The notes beneath the pieces were generated by a model, which was given only the letters and a program-made list of their open reading frames with translations, was not told the origin of the DNA and did no database searches. Source: Cylindrodendrum hubeiense (Eukaryota; Ascomycota; Sordariomycetes; Hypocreales; Nectriaceae). Taken from it: a DNA stretch of 64,000 nt. A program made the translations under genes and the position numbers. Location of the stretch: the NCBI GenBank assembly GCA_014621425.1, contig JAANBB010000011.1, forward strand, positions 248,001 through 312,000, given 5' to 3'. Positions 43,235 through 53,412 of this stretch are shown here, piece after piece. The first letter of the stretch is position 1. Each line of letters opens with the position of its first letter.

Positions 43235-45700
43235 TCAAGTACTCTTTCTCATCCGTTCTTTTTCTCTTGACATCTTCTTGAAAAAGGCACTTTGATCAGC
43301 TCTTTTGTTCTTCATCAATGTACCAGGTGTTCGCTTTATTTTATCATTCGTCTTTCCGTTACTTTTCTGCCTCACACAGAAGAGATCGTCAGTCACAATT
43401 TCTTCCTCAGTCGACTTCTCGTTATCGGCCAGTGTACGTCGGAGCAACTCTTGTCGCTCCGCTGCAGTATTAAACGCAAGATTAGGCATCTTGTCTATGT
43501 TGGCTAGCTGTGTGATCACTTTGAAGGCGTAGCCCTGGTCCACTAGGAATGCCTGTCGCTTTGACGAATAGTACATTTCTTGCGTGTCTTTTGAGACCAG
43601 GGAATAGAAAAAGGCATTAAATCCCGTATCACTTCTGCGTTTTGCCCGTAGAATTCTGCCGAGCCTTTGCGCCTCTTGCCGACGTGACCCGAAGTGGGAA
43701 GAGATCTGGATTAGACAAGTTGCTTCGGGAAGATCTAGAGATGTGTCTCCGATCTTGGAGAGGAATAAAGTATTGACAAGGGGGTTATGTTGAAAGTTTT
43801 CCAAAATCCTGATACGCTCCTCCTGTCCAGTGGCACCATATATAAAGGCCTTGCCGAGTTTCAGTGCATAGAGCTTTAGCGCATAAAGCTCATCTGAAAA
43901 GACAATGATCTTATCACCGCGAGCCTCATGGTAGTCGATAAGATACTGACAGGCTTGGAACTTGCGAGGGTTCAGAGCCCCTAGGGTTCGCTTTAGACGC
44001 GCTGGTAGTTGTAGGTACTGATTATAAAATTCAGTTGGCATCGGGCACCAGACTTCTGCACATTGAACCTTGGCAATATGTCCTTGCTTAGATAATTCCA
44101 TCCAGTCCGCTTCGTAGAGCTTGGGGCCGATGAGGAAGTTGAGGTGTAAAATCTTATCGTCTTCGCGGAGCAGGGTCGCCGTGAGACCGAGTTTTGAGTG
44201 TGCTTTGATAGATGAGATGACCCTCCTGAAAATATTGGCAGGTACAACATGGACCTCGTCTAAGAGCATGAGGCCCCATTCTCGGCCTTGTAAAAAGTCC
44301 ATCATCTTTTTGGAGTCGTGAGACCGCTCACGGTTGTTGGTAACCATCGAATACGTTGTAACGATGACGCCGGTACTGCCCGAAAATCCGCTCTTATTGT
44401 CGGCCGTGAAGGTGGTGATACTCTCAGGATTGATATTCGACCACTTTAAAAATTCATTACGCCACTGCACAGCAGATACTGAGCTAGTACAGAGTACAAC
44501 GACACCTTTCTTGATTGTGCATGCCGCTGTGATGCCAACTAATGTCTTGCCAGCACCACATGGTAGAACAATGATTCCACTCTTGGCTCGACCGTTTCCA
44601 AACATCTTACTCAAGCTCTTCTCTTGGTATGGGCGAATCTGCGTATTAGGTCGTAGATCAATTTCGAGATCTGCGTTAACATGATCATGGCGAAAGGCAT
44701 ATTCCTCCAGGATAGGGTACGAGAGCTCCAAGCATTGCTTCTGGACCGTCTCGACAGCGACATCAGGAATCTCGAAGGCGTGCACAGCTTCTTTTTCATC
44801 ATTGTCATCTTCGCTCAGTGCGGCATAGATATCTACGTCATTGGAGTTTGGTGCCGCTTCGGTGATCTTGTTCGTATGGTGGAGGTTGGCTTGCTGAACA
44901 CCGGCAGCGTTCTTAGTCCCGGGAATGACGAGACCTCCAATTATGGGTTCAAATGTTGTCGTGATTTCACCTGAGCCTTGCACTCGAAGCTTTCCTATGA
45001 CTTCATCCTTCAGGAGCATTTGAAGAACCTCGGCGTCTGCACTCTCCACAAAGTACTTGTTGCTTTTCAACACCAACTTCACTTTCCCGTAGCTCTTCGT
45101 ACAGGACTTAATGAATTCCTGGATACTAGAGGGAAGCTCCGTCTTCAGGAATCGATCGAGAGTATTGATAATGTCCTGGGGATTCAAGCCAACAGAAACT
45201 GCAGTGTAGAGGCTATGGACTGTTAAGGCGTACTCGTGGAGAAATGTGGGTCTGGAATTGGGCTCCGCGATCGTGATGAGAAAGTCGGTGGCCTGATCTG
45301 ATAGAGGAGTAAATCTTTCAAGAATAATGACTCCTCTGTTAGGGTCGATCCATAAAGGGCGGTTTTGATGGTCCGGTTTGAGGGGTAGATCGGAGAAATC
45401 TCGATTTCCAAAGTATCGTGACATATCATTTCGCGCGCTATGCTTGCTAGACTCATCGTGATGTTGGAAGCGGTCGCTAGAAACTTCCCACGAGCTGACA
45501 AATGTATCCGCCTCCTTCTCTAATTTATCTTCCCTTGCTTTCTGTACCTCCGTCACGTTCTCGTCGAAATCGACGGGATTGGAAGGTATGTCGGGTTCGA
45601 TGCTTCGGCGCGTTGATGAGCCCGGGGTTGAGTTGGTATAGATTTTGCCGGCTTTCGAAGAGCCAGGCGTCGCATTCCGGGCCTTTCTCTTGGGAAGCAT
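43235..45700 (-). CDS. XPB/Ssl2-type DNA helicase (TFIIH translocase family), 821 aa, intronless
   Basis: The first true ATG is at 45700 ([15 protein letters not shown]). Superfamily 2 helicase motifs: [11 protein letters not shown] (Walker A), [10 protein letters not shown] (DEVH box), [14 protein letters not shown] (contains the XPB RED motif) and [21 protein letters not shown] (motif VI). The N-terminal damage-recognition-like region and the [24 protein letters not shown] end are family features. XPB unwinds promoter DNA in transcription initiation and opens lesions in nucleotide excision repair, in the nucleus. Some conserved positions look altered ([19 protein letters not shown] has a small internal repeat), so this may be a paralogue rather than the essential copy. 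It has no introns and lies between two diverged direct repeats. Confidence 0.9.
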   Translation of the reverse strand: MLPKRKARNATPGSSKAGKIYTNSTPGSSTRRSIEPDIPSNPVDFDENVTEVQKAREDKLEKEADTFVSSWEVSSDRFQHHDESSKHSARNDMSRYFGNRDFSDLPLKPDHQNRPLWIDPNRGVIILERFTPLSDQATDFLITIAEPNSRPTFLHEYALTVHSLYTAVSVGLNPQDIINTLDRFLKTELPSSIQEFIKSCTKSYGKVKLVLKSNKYFVESADAEVLQMLLKDEVIGKLRVQGSGEITTTFEPIIGGLVIPGTKNAAGVQQANLHHTNKITEAAPNSNDVDIYAALSEDDNDEKEAVHAFEIPDVAVETVQKQCLELSYPILEEYAFRHDHVNADLEIDLRPNTQIRPYQEKSLSKMFGNGRAKSGIIVLPCGAGKTLVGITAACTIKKGVVVLCTSSVSAVQWRNEFLKWSNINPESITTFTADNKSGFSGSTGVIVTTYSMVTNNRERSHDSKKMMDFLQGREWGLMLLDEVHVVPANIFRRVISSIKAHSKLGLTATLLREDDKILHLNFLIGPKLYEADWMELSKQGHIAKVQCAEVWCPMPTEFYNQYLQLPARLKRTLGALNPRKFQACQYLIDYHEARGDKIIVFSDELYALKLYALKLGKAFIYGATGQEERIRILENFQHNPLVNTLFLSKIGDTSLDLPEATCLIQISSHFGSRRQEAQRLGRILRAKRRSDTGFNAFFYSLVSKDTQEMYYSSKRQAFLVDQGYAFKVITQLANIDKMPNLAFNTAAERQELLRRTLADNEKSTEEEIVTDDLFCVRQKSNGKTNDKIKRTPGTLMKNKRADQSAFFKKMSREKERMRKST

Positions 45701-46498
45701 GATCGCGACGCTGGCTCGCTCGGGGAAGAGACGTGCGGCAGAGTGATGTGGATTGAAGGTGGACGGACTTTTAGAAACAGAAACGAGTTTACAGTACGTA
45801 CTCCGTAGGAAGTACAACTGTCAGACGGAGGAGGAGTCGGCCCGGTCGCGATGACTAAGAAACATGGGAATGGGCGTCGCGACCTTGAAACCAACTCATC
45901 ACCAGCATCTTCATTGAAGGCAGTGACAACGACAGAAACAAAATTGTACCTATCGCCAATTACAATCGCCTGCTTATCCCCCTTTCATCATCAGTTTCCC
46001 TGGGTAGTATGCGTACATCACTCAGGCCGTGTGTTTGCATTAGTCGATGACATGATTGCCAAGCACGCCTCATATCGTATGTGGCAGGCCGAGATCCAGA
46101 CCCAACAAGATGGGGTTTCCATAAATTTTGTGCCCATTCTTGTACCCCGTAATTTGATGCCAGATGGTGTAGGGTATGTCAGAACTTGGGGGTTGGTGTA
46201 GATTGGCGCACCAAAAACAAAAGAAAAGCCTGGTCTCTTGAGCTCTGGTCTTCATAGGCGACCAAAAAAATGTAACATCATGTACACCACGTTGTGGAAG
46301 GAATCTAACGATAATCAACTGTGTCGCGGCGCAATAAAGGATTAATACGCTCTCGGCCGTATTCAGCCTAAGCAGCTAGCTGAATCGCGCTATCGTGTAT
46401 TTATTTCTACACTGTCCCCCATTCAGGACGTCCCTCGTCGCGACGGATTTTCAATCTGAAGGGATAATCGACATGGAGCCTCCATGATCTTCAACAAT
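45701..46498. other. Spacer with repeat copy B
   Basis: No gene is supported. It contains the repeat copy at 46103-46169 and the 5' flank of the tRNA gene. Confidence 0.45.
46103..46169 (+). repeat. Diverged direct repeat, copy B
   Basis: Matches 42730-42797 in the same orientation, with shared blocks GTACCCC and TAATTTGATGCCAG. The pair brackets the transporter fragment and the helicase gene. Confidence 0.7.
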
Positions 46499-46625
46499 GC
46501 GGGTTTAGCTCAGTTGGGGTATGTCACTACATTAGTCCCTATTCGAGAATAATAACTAACCTTCACTGACAGAGAGCGTCAGACTGAAGATCTGAAGGTC
46601 ATGTGTTCGATCCACATAAACCGCA
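46499..46625 (+). tRNA. tRNA-Phe (GAA) gene interrupted by a 54-nt insert in the D-loop
   Basis: The two flanks, 46499-46518 and 46573-46625, together form a standard 73-nt tRNA-Phe: 7-bp acceptor stem with one mismatch (G5-A68), D-arm GCTC/GAGC, anticodon stem TCAGA/TCTGA with loop CTGAAGA (GAA at 46586-46588), T-arm ATGTG/CACAT with loop TTCGATC, and discriminator A. Box A (TAGCTCAGTTGG, 46506-46517) and box B (GTTCGATCC, 46605-46613) are intact, and TTTTT at 46635-46639 could end Pol III transcription. The usual tRNA intron position next to the anticodon has no insert. The 54-nt insert is described separately. Whether the tRNA is functional is unknown. Confidence 0.85.
46519..46572 (+). 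other. Spliceosomal-intron-like insert inside tRNA-Phe
   Basis: The 54 bases begin GTATGT, contain ATAACTAAC (branch-site consensus CTAAC at 46556-46560) and end CTGACAG, 12 bases after the branch site. These are the signals of the mRNA introns in this window, in order and at the right spacing. The insert falls between GGG and AGAG of the D-loop, just after box A. Confidence 0.8.
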
Positions 46626-46790
46626 GTTACTATCTTTTTGCATAAACCATGTATAAATGAGAGTGGCAAGGGAATTCAATCCAACAAGTGGTGCAATTCA
46701 CATCACAAAGCGGTGACTGGCCTCAAATTGTATCATAGTCTTGGTGTGATAGGTATATTGCTCTCTGCCCCATCCTATTCGCACCCGTGA

Positions 46791-47354
46791 TTACGCGTCC
46801 TTGTTGGCCAGCGGTGATACCTCCGCAAGCTCCCTCTTATGCTCGCCCTTTGCAATCATGTCATTGATAGTCTTCTCGGCTACCTTCATAGCTTCCACGC
46901 CCGCGGGAACACCGCAGTAGATGGTGGCGTGGAGGATCGACTCGCGAATTTCCAGCTCAGTCAGGCCGTTGTTCAGAGCACCTCGGACATGGATGCCGAG
47001 CTCGGGCCAGCTCTTCAACGCAATCAACATGCCAATATCTACGCTAGCGTTAATTCATAGTCTTCCATGAGCGCTGGATTGCGACCGTGGCGAGACATAC
47101 TCAAAAGACTGCGCTGCTTGCGCTCCAGTCCGGGGCGTGACCACACATTACCCCAACACCACCTGTTCATCCGTGTGAGCAAAATTTGACACATAAATTG
47201 TTGGGGAAACTAACTGGGTAACCAGTTGTTGACTAGGGTAGGCGAACTCGCTGGAGCCGTTGCGGAGGGCAGCGTCGACGTAGGCGTTTCCAACCACCTC
47301 CCGACGGTTTTTGAGACCAATAGCGAACATGTCGGTGTTATTTTCGTTTGACAT
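46791..47354 (-). CDS. Carboxymuconolactone decarboxylase-like protein (149 aa, 3 exons)
   Basis: Exons on the minus strand: 47354-47215, 47162-47101 and 47038-46791; total 150 codons. The joined sequence [20 protein letters not shown] is the hallmark of the family, followed by [42 protein letters not shown] and the C-terminal helix. Bacterial gamma-carboxymuconolactone decarboxylase acts in the protocatechuate branch of the beta-ketoadipate pathway; many fungal homologues lack a proven reaction. The start at 47354 is the first ATG (upstream extension begins at TTG). It diverges from the lactonase-like gene at 47794, which fits a shared role on lactones. Confidence 0.92.
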
Positions 47355-47793
47355 TTTGGCGGATGACAATGGGGTAGATTTCTTTGCTTGAATGAATAAT
47401 AGCTATTTACCGGATTAGCCGGGTTTAAAGTTGTCCACGATGTTTCTTTATACAATGATGCAAATTGTATCCCCACAATGACGCCCAGTATGAATTCTAA
47501 TATTATTTTCTTCTCCAATCCGCCCCCCATCCGTATATCCAATGCCCACACCCGCACAAGAGTCAATAGGGGATAAATTAGTAGCATGTACCATTCGCCT
47601 TCTGAGATCCACAGTAATCATCAATCACATCAGTTGGAGTAGCTTTGAGCATGCATTAGGAAGTCCATGGGCATGACCCAACTAGTGGGAATTAAATCAA
47701 CTCCGTATCACTTTCTAGGGGTTCAGGTATTTGATTCCGCCTCGTCTACAGTCAAGACATTTTCTGTTGACCTTCTATGCAATACTCATCATA
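47355..47793. promoter_or_regulatory. Divergent promoter of CMD-like and lactonase-like genes
   Basis: A 440-bp spacer between divergent starts. No gene seen; short frames overlap the promoters only. Confidence 0.4.
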
Positions 47794-48795
47794 ATGACAC
47801 TCAATACCAACATGCGTACAGAGGGTTCTGTCTCGGTCCACGCACTCTCGGCCGGTTACTTGACCTTGCCTGAGCGTTTCTTCGTCACACCAATCGATGA
47901 TCCTTCAGCGCGAAGAACAGTCCCGTCGCTTTCCTTTTTAATCCAGCACACAAATCCCAAGACCCAAAATACAACGCGAATAGTCTTTGATCTTGGCATC
48001 CGTCGAAAGCTCGACGATTATCCGAAGCCCATCTACAAACATGCGATGACACGCCAGCCGCTATCGGGAGAGCCCGACACCCTGGAGTCACTCGCATCTG
48101 GTGGCCTTACTCCCGATGACGTCGATATGGTTATTTTCAGTCACCTTCATTGGGACCATGTCGGCACGCCCTCCGACTTCCCCAATTCCACTTACGTTGT
48201 TGGCCCAGGCGCCCTCGGTTTGATCGATGTCGGGAAGGAAAGCGGCGTCGGAAGTCACAACCATTTTGAAATGGGAATGCTCGATTTAAAGAGGAGCATT
48301 GAACTCCCTGCAACTGGTCTCCCCAGCACGCCGCCGCCATACGATGAGGTTGATTCTCTGGAGCCTCAGACTGCGCAACTTGTACACCATTTCAGCAAAC
48401 CGTGGCAGCGAAAAGGTTATTTCGAAGCGGTTATGGATATTTTTAACGATGGGAGTGTGTACATAGTCTCTGCACCCGGTCATCTCGATGGACACATTAA
48501 TATTCTCTGTCGGCTTGATGACGGGAGGCATATCTATCTTGCCGGCGATGCGTGTCACGACGAACGGATTTTAACAGGCGAGAAAGATATTGCCACGTGG
48601 ATCGATGAAGACTACCCTGGTGCCATCTGCTGCATCCACAAGGATAAGGCTCAGGCCGAGGAGACGATTTCTGCCATTCGGGAGACCATAAAAGGCCCTG
48701 GCGACTTGGTCAATGTTGAAGTTATCCTTGCTCACGATGCCGTCTGGGCGACGAAGGCGAGAAAACAAAACAGGTTCTTCCCTGGTCGTCTTTAG
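47794..48795 (+). CDS. Metallo-beta-lactamase-fold lactonase-like hydrolase (333 aa, intronless)
   Basis: The true start is MTLNTNMRTEG at 47794; the frame extends left only through TTG. FSHLHWDHVGTPSDFP holds the H-x-H-x-D-H zinc motif. SAPGHLDGHINILCRL and YLAGDACHDERI carry the further metal ligands. The pattern fits N-acyl homoserine lactonase (AhlD/AiiA-type) relatives, which open lactone rings. It is distinct from the metallo-hydrolase at 29049 (different loop lengths, no introns). No signal peptide. Its neighbour across the promoter is a carboxymuconolactone-decarboxylase-like gene. Confidence 0.88.
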   Translation: MTLNTNMRTEGSVSVHALSAGYLTLPERFFVTPIDDPSARRTVPSLSFLIQHTNPKTQNTTRIVFDLGIRRKLDDYPKPIYKHAMTRQPLSGEPDTLESLASGGLTPDDVDMVIFSHLHWDHVGTPSDFPNSTYVVGPGALGLIDVGKESGVGSHNHFEMGMLDLKRSIELPATGLPSTPPPYDEVDSLEPQTAQLVHHFSKPWQRKGYFEAVMDIFNDGSVYIVSAPGHLDGHINILCRLDDGRHIYLAGDACHDERILTGEKDIATWIDEDYPGAICCIHKDKAQAEETISAIRETIKGPGDLVNVEVILAHDAVWATKARKQNRFFPGRL

Positions 48796-49325
48796 TTTAG
48801 GATGCGTATAGATACGGGGATAGTTATCAGCAGTTCCAGTGAAATAGATGATGTAATACAATCTTATTTCTAGTGCATATTTCTTGACATTGTGAGCACA
48901 CATAGGCATGAGGGTCGTGGCATGCTGGCTGTGAACTTTTGCTACTCTATGAACTTCGGTCACTCATTTTGTTTTCATCCCCAAGCCGCTAATGTGATCA
49001 AGATGTAACTTAATATTAGCGCCTTAACTCTGTGGGCCTGGCGCTGACAAACAAGAAAGGCGATTTTACCCCAATGCTTTTTACCCCATCCGCTTTTTAA
49101 TGCGAACACGACTCCACCCTTCCCCCCCCCCCGACTAGCCACAATGCGTTGCTCTGTACCAATATCTAAATTACCGATCTACTTTAGCTCATTATATCGG
49201 TGCAGCTGTTGGGATATAGACTGTCTAGCATTCTCCATCAGTCCCTCACTTTAAGCTGCTATTCTTCGATCTCTTACTTCTCAACCTCTTGCCTCACGAG
49301 CATACCCCGGTTACACTATTTAATC
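48796..49325. other. Intergenic spacer
   Basis: No gene. An 11-base C run is at 49122-49132. The right part should be the promoter of the dehydrogenase gene. Confidence 0.45.
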
Positions 49326-50371
49326 ATGGCCGAAAGACAGATCTCGCCTGCCAAATCATATGGCTTCATCGGACTTGGTGTAATGGGATATGGAATGGCA
49401 AAGAATCTCAGAGCGAAAATACCTGAGAACTCGACGCTATATGTGTGCGAAGTTGTTACAGAGCGTCGTGATCGATGGGTGGCTGAAACACCTGGCGACA
49501 TTCAGGTAGTGGCGAGTCCACGGGAACTCTGCCACAAAAGCGTAAGTCTTTTGATATGCAATTTTTCCGTCCCCAATATCACTTTCGCTTACATGTATCC
49601 TAGGACATCATTATAACCATGCTTCCCCGGGGGGAACACGTGCAGGAGGTGTTTACTAACCAGAGCAATGGTCTTCTATCTGTTAACTCTATACCCAAAG
49701 CGGAGGGCAAGATCTTCATTGACTGCTCTACCATTGATGTCAAGACATCACAACATATTGGAGATGTTGTAAAACAATCTGGACTTGGAGCTTTTGCTGA
49801 CGCCCCGGTTTCGGGAGGCGTTGGTGGGGCCAATGCTGGAACGCTGACTTTTATGGTTGGCAGCAGTCCAGAGGTGTTTGAACAAGTCAAGTCAACCATT
49901 ATTCACATGGGCAAGCCTGAGAGTATTTTCCATTGTGGTGGAGCTGGTGCGGGATTGGCCACAAAATTGATCAACAACTATCTCTCGGCTGTCAACATGA
50001 TCGGTGTTTGCGAGGGCATGAATATGGGACGTTTATACGGGCTAGACCCTGCTGTTCTTGCTGGGGTCATCAACGTCTCAACAGGCATGTCGCGGAACAG
50101 TCGAGAGCAGAACCCTGTCAAGGGCATTTCCCCAGTGGCATCTTCTGCCAATGATTTTGAGGGAGGCTTCACGACCGAATTATGCCGAGGAGTCCTGGAG
50201 ATGGCTCTAGAGCTGAGACAGCAGCTGAACGCCGGGAGTGTTTTAGCTCCTGCCGTTCAAAGTTTGTTCACAAAAGCTGTTGGGAGTGAAAAGTGTCAAG
50301 GAAAGGATTTTAGAAGCATATACCGGCTATTCTCAGAGGACAACAACTCGAAGCTATCTCTGGGGGGTTGA
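49326..50371 (+). CDS. 3-hydroxyisobutyrate dehydrogenase-like protein (327 aa, 2 exons)
   Basis: Exons: 49326-49541 and 49604-50371, giving 328 codons over a 62-nt intron. The N-terminal dinucleotide fold reads YGFIGLGVMGYGMAKNL (GxGxMGxxM type). The substrate motif is FADAPVSGGVGGANAGTLTF and the catalytic Lys region is GAGLATKLINNYLSAVNM. Length matches beta-hydroxyacid dehydrogenases (about 300). In valine catabolism such enzymes oxidise 3-hydroxyisobutyrate in mitochondria; no clear targeting peptide is seen, so a related hydroxyacid may be the substrate. The start was chosen as the ATG just before the nucleotide-binding fold. Confidence 0.92.
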
Positions 50372-51395
50372 ACCCTTATTAAACGGCTTTCGGAGTATTT
50401 TAATGCTCCCTGTTTCCGGGTGGTCTCCCTCATCATGAGATTTAGCATAATGAAAGACATTAAAAACTATGGAATTTCTCAAGCAGTATCATTTCACATT
50501 CTCTCATCTAAGCTTCGAGGTCTTCGTTTTCTTTTTATTATGACCTCGATTCAGCCTCGTCTCTACTGACCAGGCAACGCGCATAACTGCAGCAGTGTTT
50601 GTTCCATTGTCATGAGCCGAATACGTACTGATGAGTATTACAATACACTCGCTTGAATGATTTGAGGGCACAATGAGATTGCGCAAGTGCCGATATCATC
50701 ACATCCCTTATCAGTCACGTCCTTTTATATCTGCCATTGATCGGTCATGAGGTGACAGACATGGTATTGGGTGCTTGGTTTGTATGAATCACACAGGCCA
50801 TCATAAAATATTTCTTCTTGGAGAGTGATGTAACCAGGCGCTCAACTCTAACGCCACCCGCTCATTTTAGTAACTTGGTGGAGAATAACCTTCCCACCGA
50901 ACCGAATGAATGTTTTACCAGCGAACGGGAATTTGCACTCAAATTCAATCTACACTAACGTCTTTTCTTTATTCCGCTGTCTTTATTGTGATTGTTAGTT
51001 GCGCTTTTGGTGTCGCGGGTTTTGATGGAGACTAATCGTGGAGATACTGACATCCTCATAGAGATTGCCAAGCGCCTTTTGCATCAAACATGCAGCAGCG
51101 AATTGAAGACTTGAGAGGAAAAGAGATTTATAAAACAATGTTTTTTTTATTTTTTGTTGCTACTACTAGTATAAGGAGTGTCGGTAGTTCAGGGTATTCA
51201 AAAGCTAGCTCTGGTGAAACAGAGCAGACCTCATCAGCCTAAAACTCAAAACAAAATGAGAACATATTTCATTCTTCCACTTCTGTATTCACACCTGCTC
51301 ATTCCACTGCAGTAAGCCCTTCGCGTCCGTCTTATGGGCATAGAGTATAAACCCAGCGCGTCGCTTTTATTGACCTCGGGCTCCAGCAAGCGAAT
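50372..51395. other. Gene-poor AT-rich spacer
   Basis: About 1 kb with homopolymer T runs (around 51140-51160) and no supported gene. Confidence 0.5.
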
Positions 51396-51811
51396 TTAGA
51401 TGAAGATGACCTTGGTAGTGCCAAAGGCCGAACAGGTCTGCGAGGCGCTGGCTCCCTGTATTCAGTTATTAGTATGGAATTCCCAATGGGGATGGAATTG
51501 AAGGTCGAATTAGTTCGTCAATCACGTACCTGCTGAGCTTGGTTGTTGCAGCACACAGCGATGCTGTTGCAAGCGCCGACCAACTTGGAGCATGTGAAGC
51601 CATTGGCATTGCCTCCACCCTTGCTGTCGTCGGTGCCACCAGTAGAGGCAGTGCAGCAGTAAGGATCCCCAGAGGAGCAGCTGATGGCAGCCACCTGGTT
51701 GCCACTTGGGGGAGCGGGCTTGGGAGGAGCCTTGGGTGGGGCCTTGCCACCGGGAGCAGCGAGAGCGCCAGTAACGGCGAGGACAAGACCGAGGAGATAG
51801 GTGACCTGCAT
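51396..51811 (-). CDS. Hydrophobin (113 aa, 2 exons)
   Basis: Exons on the minus strand: 51811-51530 and 51455-51396, 114 codons, intron 74 nt. The signal peptide is MQVTYLLGLVLAVTGALAAP. A Pro/Lys-rich spacer follows, then eight cysteines in hydrophobin order: C, CC (SCSSGDPYCC), C, C, CC (NSIAVCC), C (SQTC), the last in exon 2. Spacing is C-x6-CC-x20-C-x6-C-x5-CC-x13-C. Hydrophobins are secreted and self-assemble at air-water surfaces of hyphae and spores. TATAAG at 51932-51937 (minus strand) is about 120 bp before the ATG. It diverges from a second hydrophobin at 53413. Confidence 0.9.
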
Positions 51812-52040
51812 GTTGATGTTTGGAAAGTGTTGATCTTTAAAAGAGAAGAATAGATTGTGTTGAAGTTGCTTGTTGATTGTGATGTCTGAGAGTGATGAGG
51901 AGAATCTGGAGACTGCGAGATACAGGTCCTTCTTATACCTTTTCGCACATAGGGCTCTCTTGAGTCTTCCATGACTTGAAGAATACATCCTCAGTACTCT
52001 GGACAATGCCTAGCAGGTCTAAGAGCCGGCGAGACCACGC
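51812..52040. promoter_or_regulatory. Promoter of the minus-strand hydrophobin
   Basis: Contains the TATAAG element (51932-51937) and borders the 114-bp repeat array. Confidence 0.45.
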
Positions 52041-52820
52041 CTTGACGCCCCTTACTGCGTATGTCTGCCGAAATTCGATACTATTAAACTCTTTTTCAGT
52101 TCCTGACCCTATTCTGAGCACACTCATGATCATCCGGGAGATCGTCATCCAGTCCTTGACGCCCCTTACTACATATGTCTACCGAAATCCGATACTATTG
52201 AACTCTTTTTCAGTTCCTGACGCTATTCTGAACACACTCATGATCATCCGGGAGATCGCCATCCAGTCCTTGACGCCCCCTTTTGCATCTGTGGACCGGA
52301 TGTTGAGACTATTGAACTTTTTGCAATTCGTGTGTCACACCTCAGCTCCCTCTACGTGAAGCCTGCCACTACGCTGACCTTGTCCATGTCTGTTGGTGTC
52401 CACGATGTGGAGCTACTGAACCTTTTTGCAGTTCCTGACGCTATTATGAGCGTCTGGGTGATGCTATAGAGATCAGCCAGTACCTAGCGCCCCTTTCTAC
52501 GTCTAGCGACCAGAGCTGGGAACGATTGAACTCGCTTCAAGTTACTACACCACAGTGCAGATGCTTCCCCATACATCATTGGATTATTCTGAAACTCGTT
52601 AATTGCACTTTCTGGCCCTTAGTAGGTGTGTGCTGAACTATTTGCAATTCTTAACGCCATTCAGAAGCATGAATGATGCCGCGGGCGTGTCACTCGGCAT
52701 CGGCGCCCCCAACTGCACACTTAGGCGCAATTTGGAGCTATTGAACTCTTTTCAGATTCTTGACGTTATTCTGAGCACGTTAATGATGCTGTATGAGGTT
52801 TCAAAGCAAGCCAGCGTAAT
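52041..52820 (+). repeat. Degenerate 114-bp tandem repeat array
   Basis: Units begin CTTGACGCCCC at 52041, 52155 and 52269, exactly 114 bp apart. The first two share almost all positions (TCAGTTCCTGACnCTATTCTGA, then CATCCGGGAGATCG). The third and about four further units to about 52820 are progressively eroded but keep blocks such as TTGAACTCTTTTnAG and GACGnTATTnTGAGC. Because 114 is a multiple of three, one frame through the first units encodes a 38-residue repeat, but later units break it. No promoter or partner domain suggests real coding. Confidence 0.75.
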
Positions 52821-53412
52821 GTCCTTGCCGAATTCGTCAGGGCCAATGGAGGCACAGATCGATGTCTTTACCTAATTCGTCAAAACAAATATACAGGCCA
52901 ATGCAGGCGAGAATTAGAGGCTTCATCTAGCCACAGTCTAGGTACATCGGGGCACGCAGACCGATAGCCGGTGCAATTCATCACAGTGAGGCTAGGCACA
53001 CTTGCTACGGTGGCAAGGTGCCGATGCTCCGAGGCTCCAATACTACTATGCTAGCCTGAGCTAACTCGGGATGCCGGAACGCCAAATATGTAGAGATGAT
53101 GGATAATGATGTAAGATCGTGTCACCGGTCGGTAATCGGAGGCGTTCAACATTTCCAATGCTTCTGACCTTCAGCTTTTGGTGGATTCTGAGTTATATTC
53201 CCCGATCTACCCCCAAACAACAACCAAAGCTACGTGAAGACCTGCCACTCAAATATCACCCCCCGTGCCCTCCTTTCTCCCTTTGGTAAAATATTCTACG
53301 ACAGTTCTCTACACCTCCCTGTCACTCTATCTTTCTGCTCCCTAAACTTTGCCTTTACACTTCATTGATCCAAATCTTCCCCTCACTACCCTCACATTGC
53401 CAAACCGCAGCC
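52821..53412. promoter_or_regulatory. Promoter of the plus-strand hydrophobin
   Basis: A CT-rich tract from about 53260 to 53400 lies just before the ATG, a common fungal core promoter feature. No gene. Confidence 0.45.

Noticed and set aside
46499..46625. Ordinary tRNA intron next to the anticodon
   Set aside because: The insert is in the D-loop, not after position 37, and the anticodon loop is uninterrupted.
51976..52359. 127-residue open frame through the first 114-bp repeats as a repeat protein
   Set aside because: Later units break the frame, there is no promoter or partner domain, and the repeats decay like non-coding DNA.
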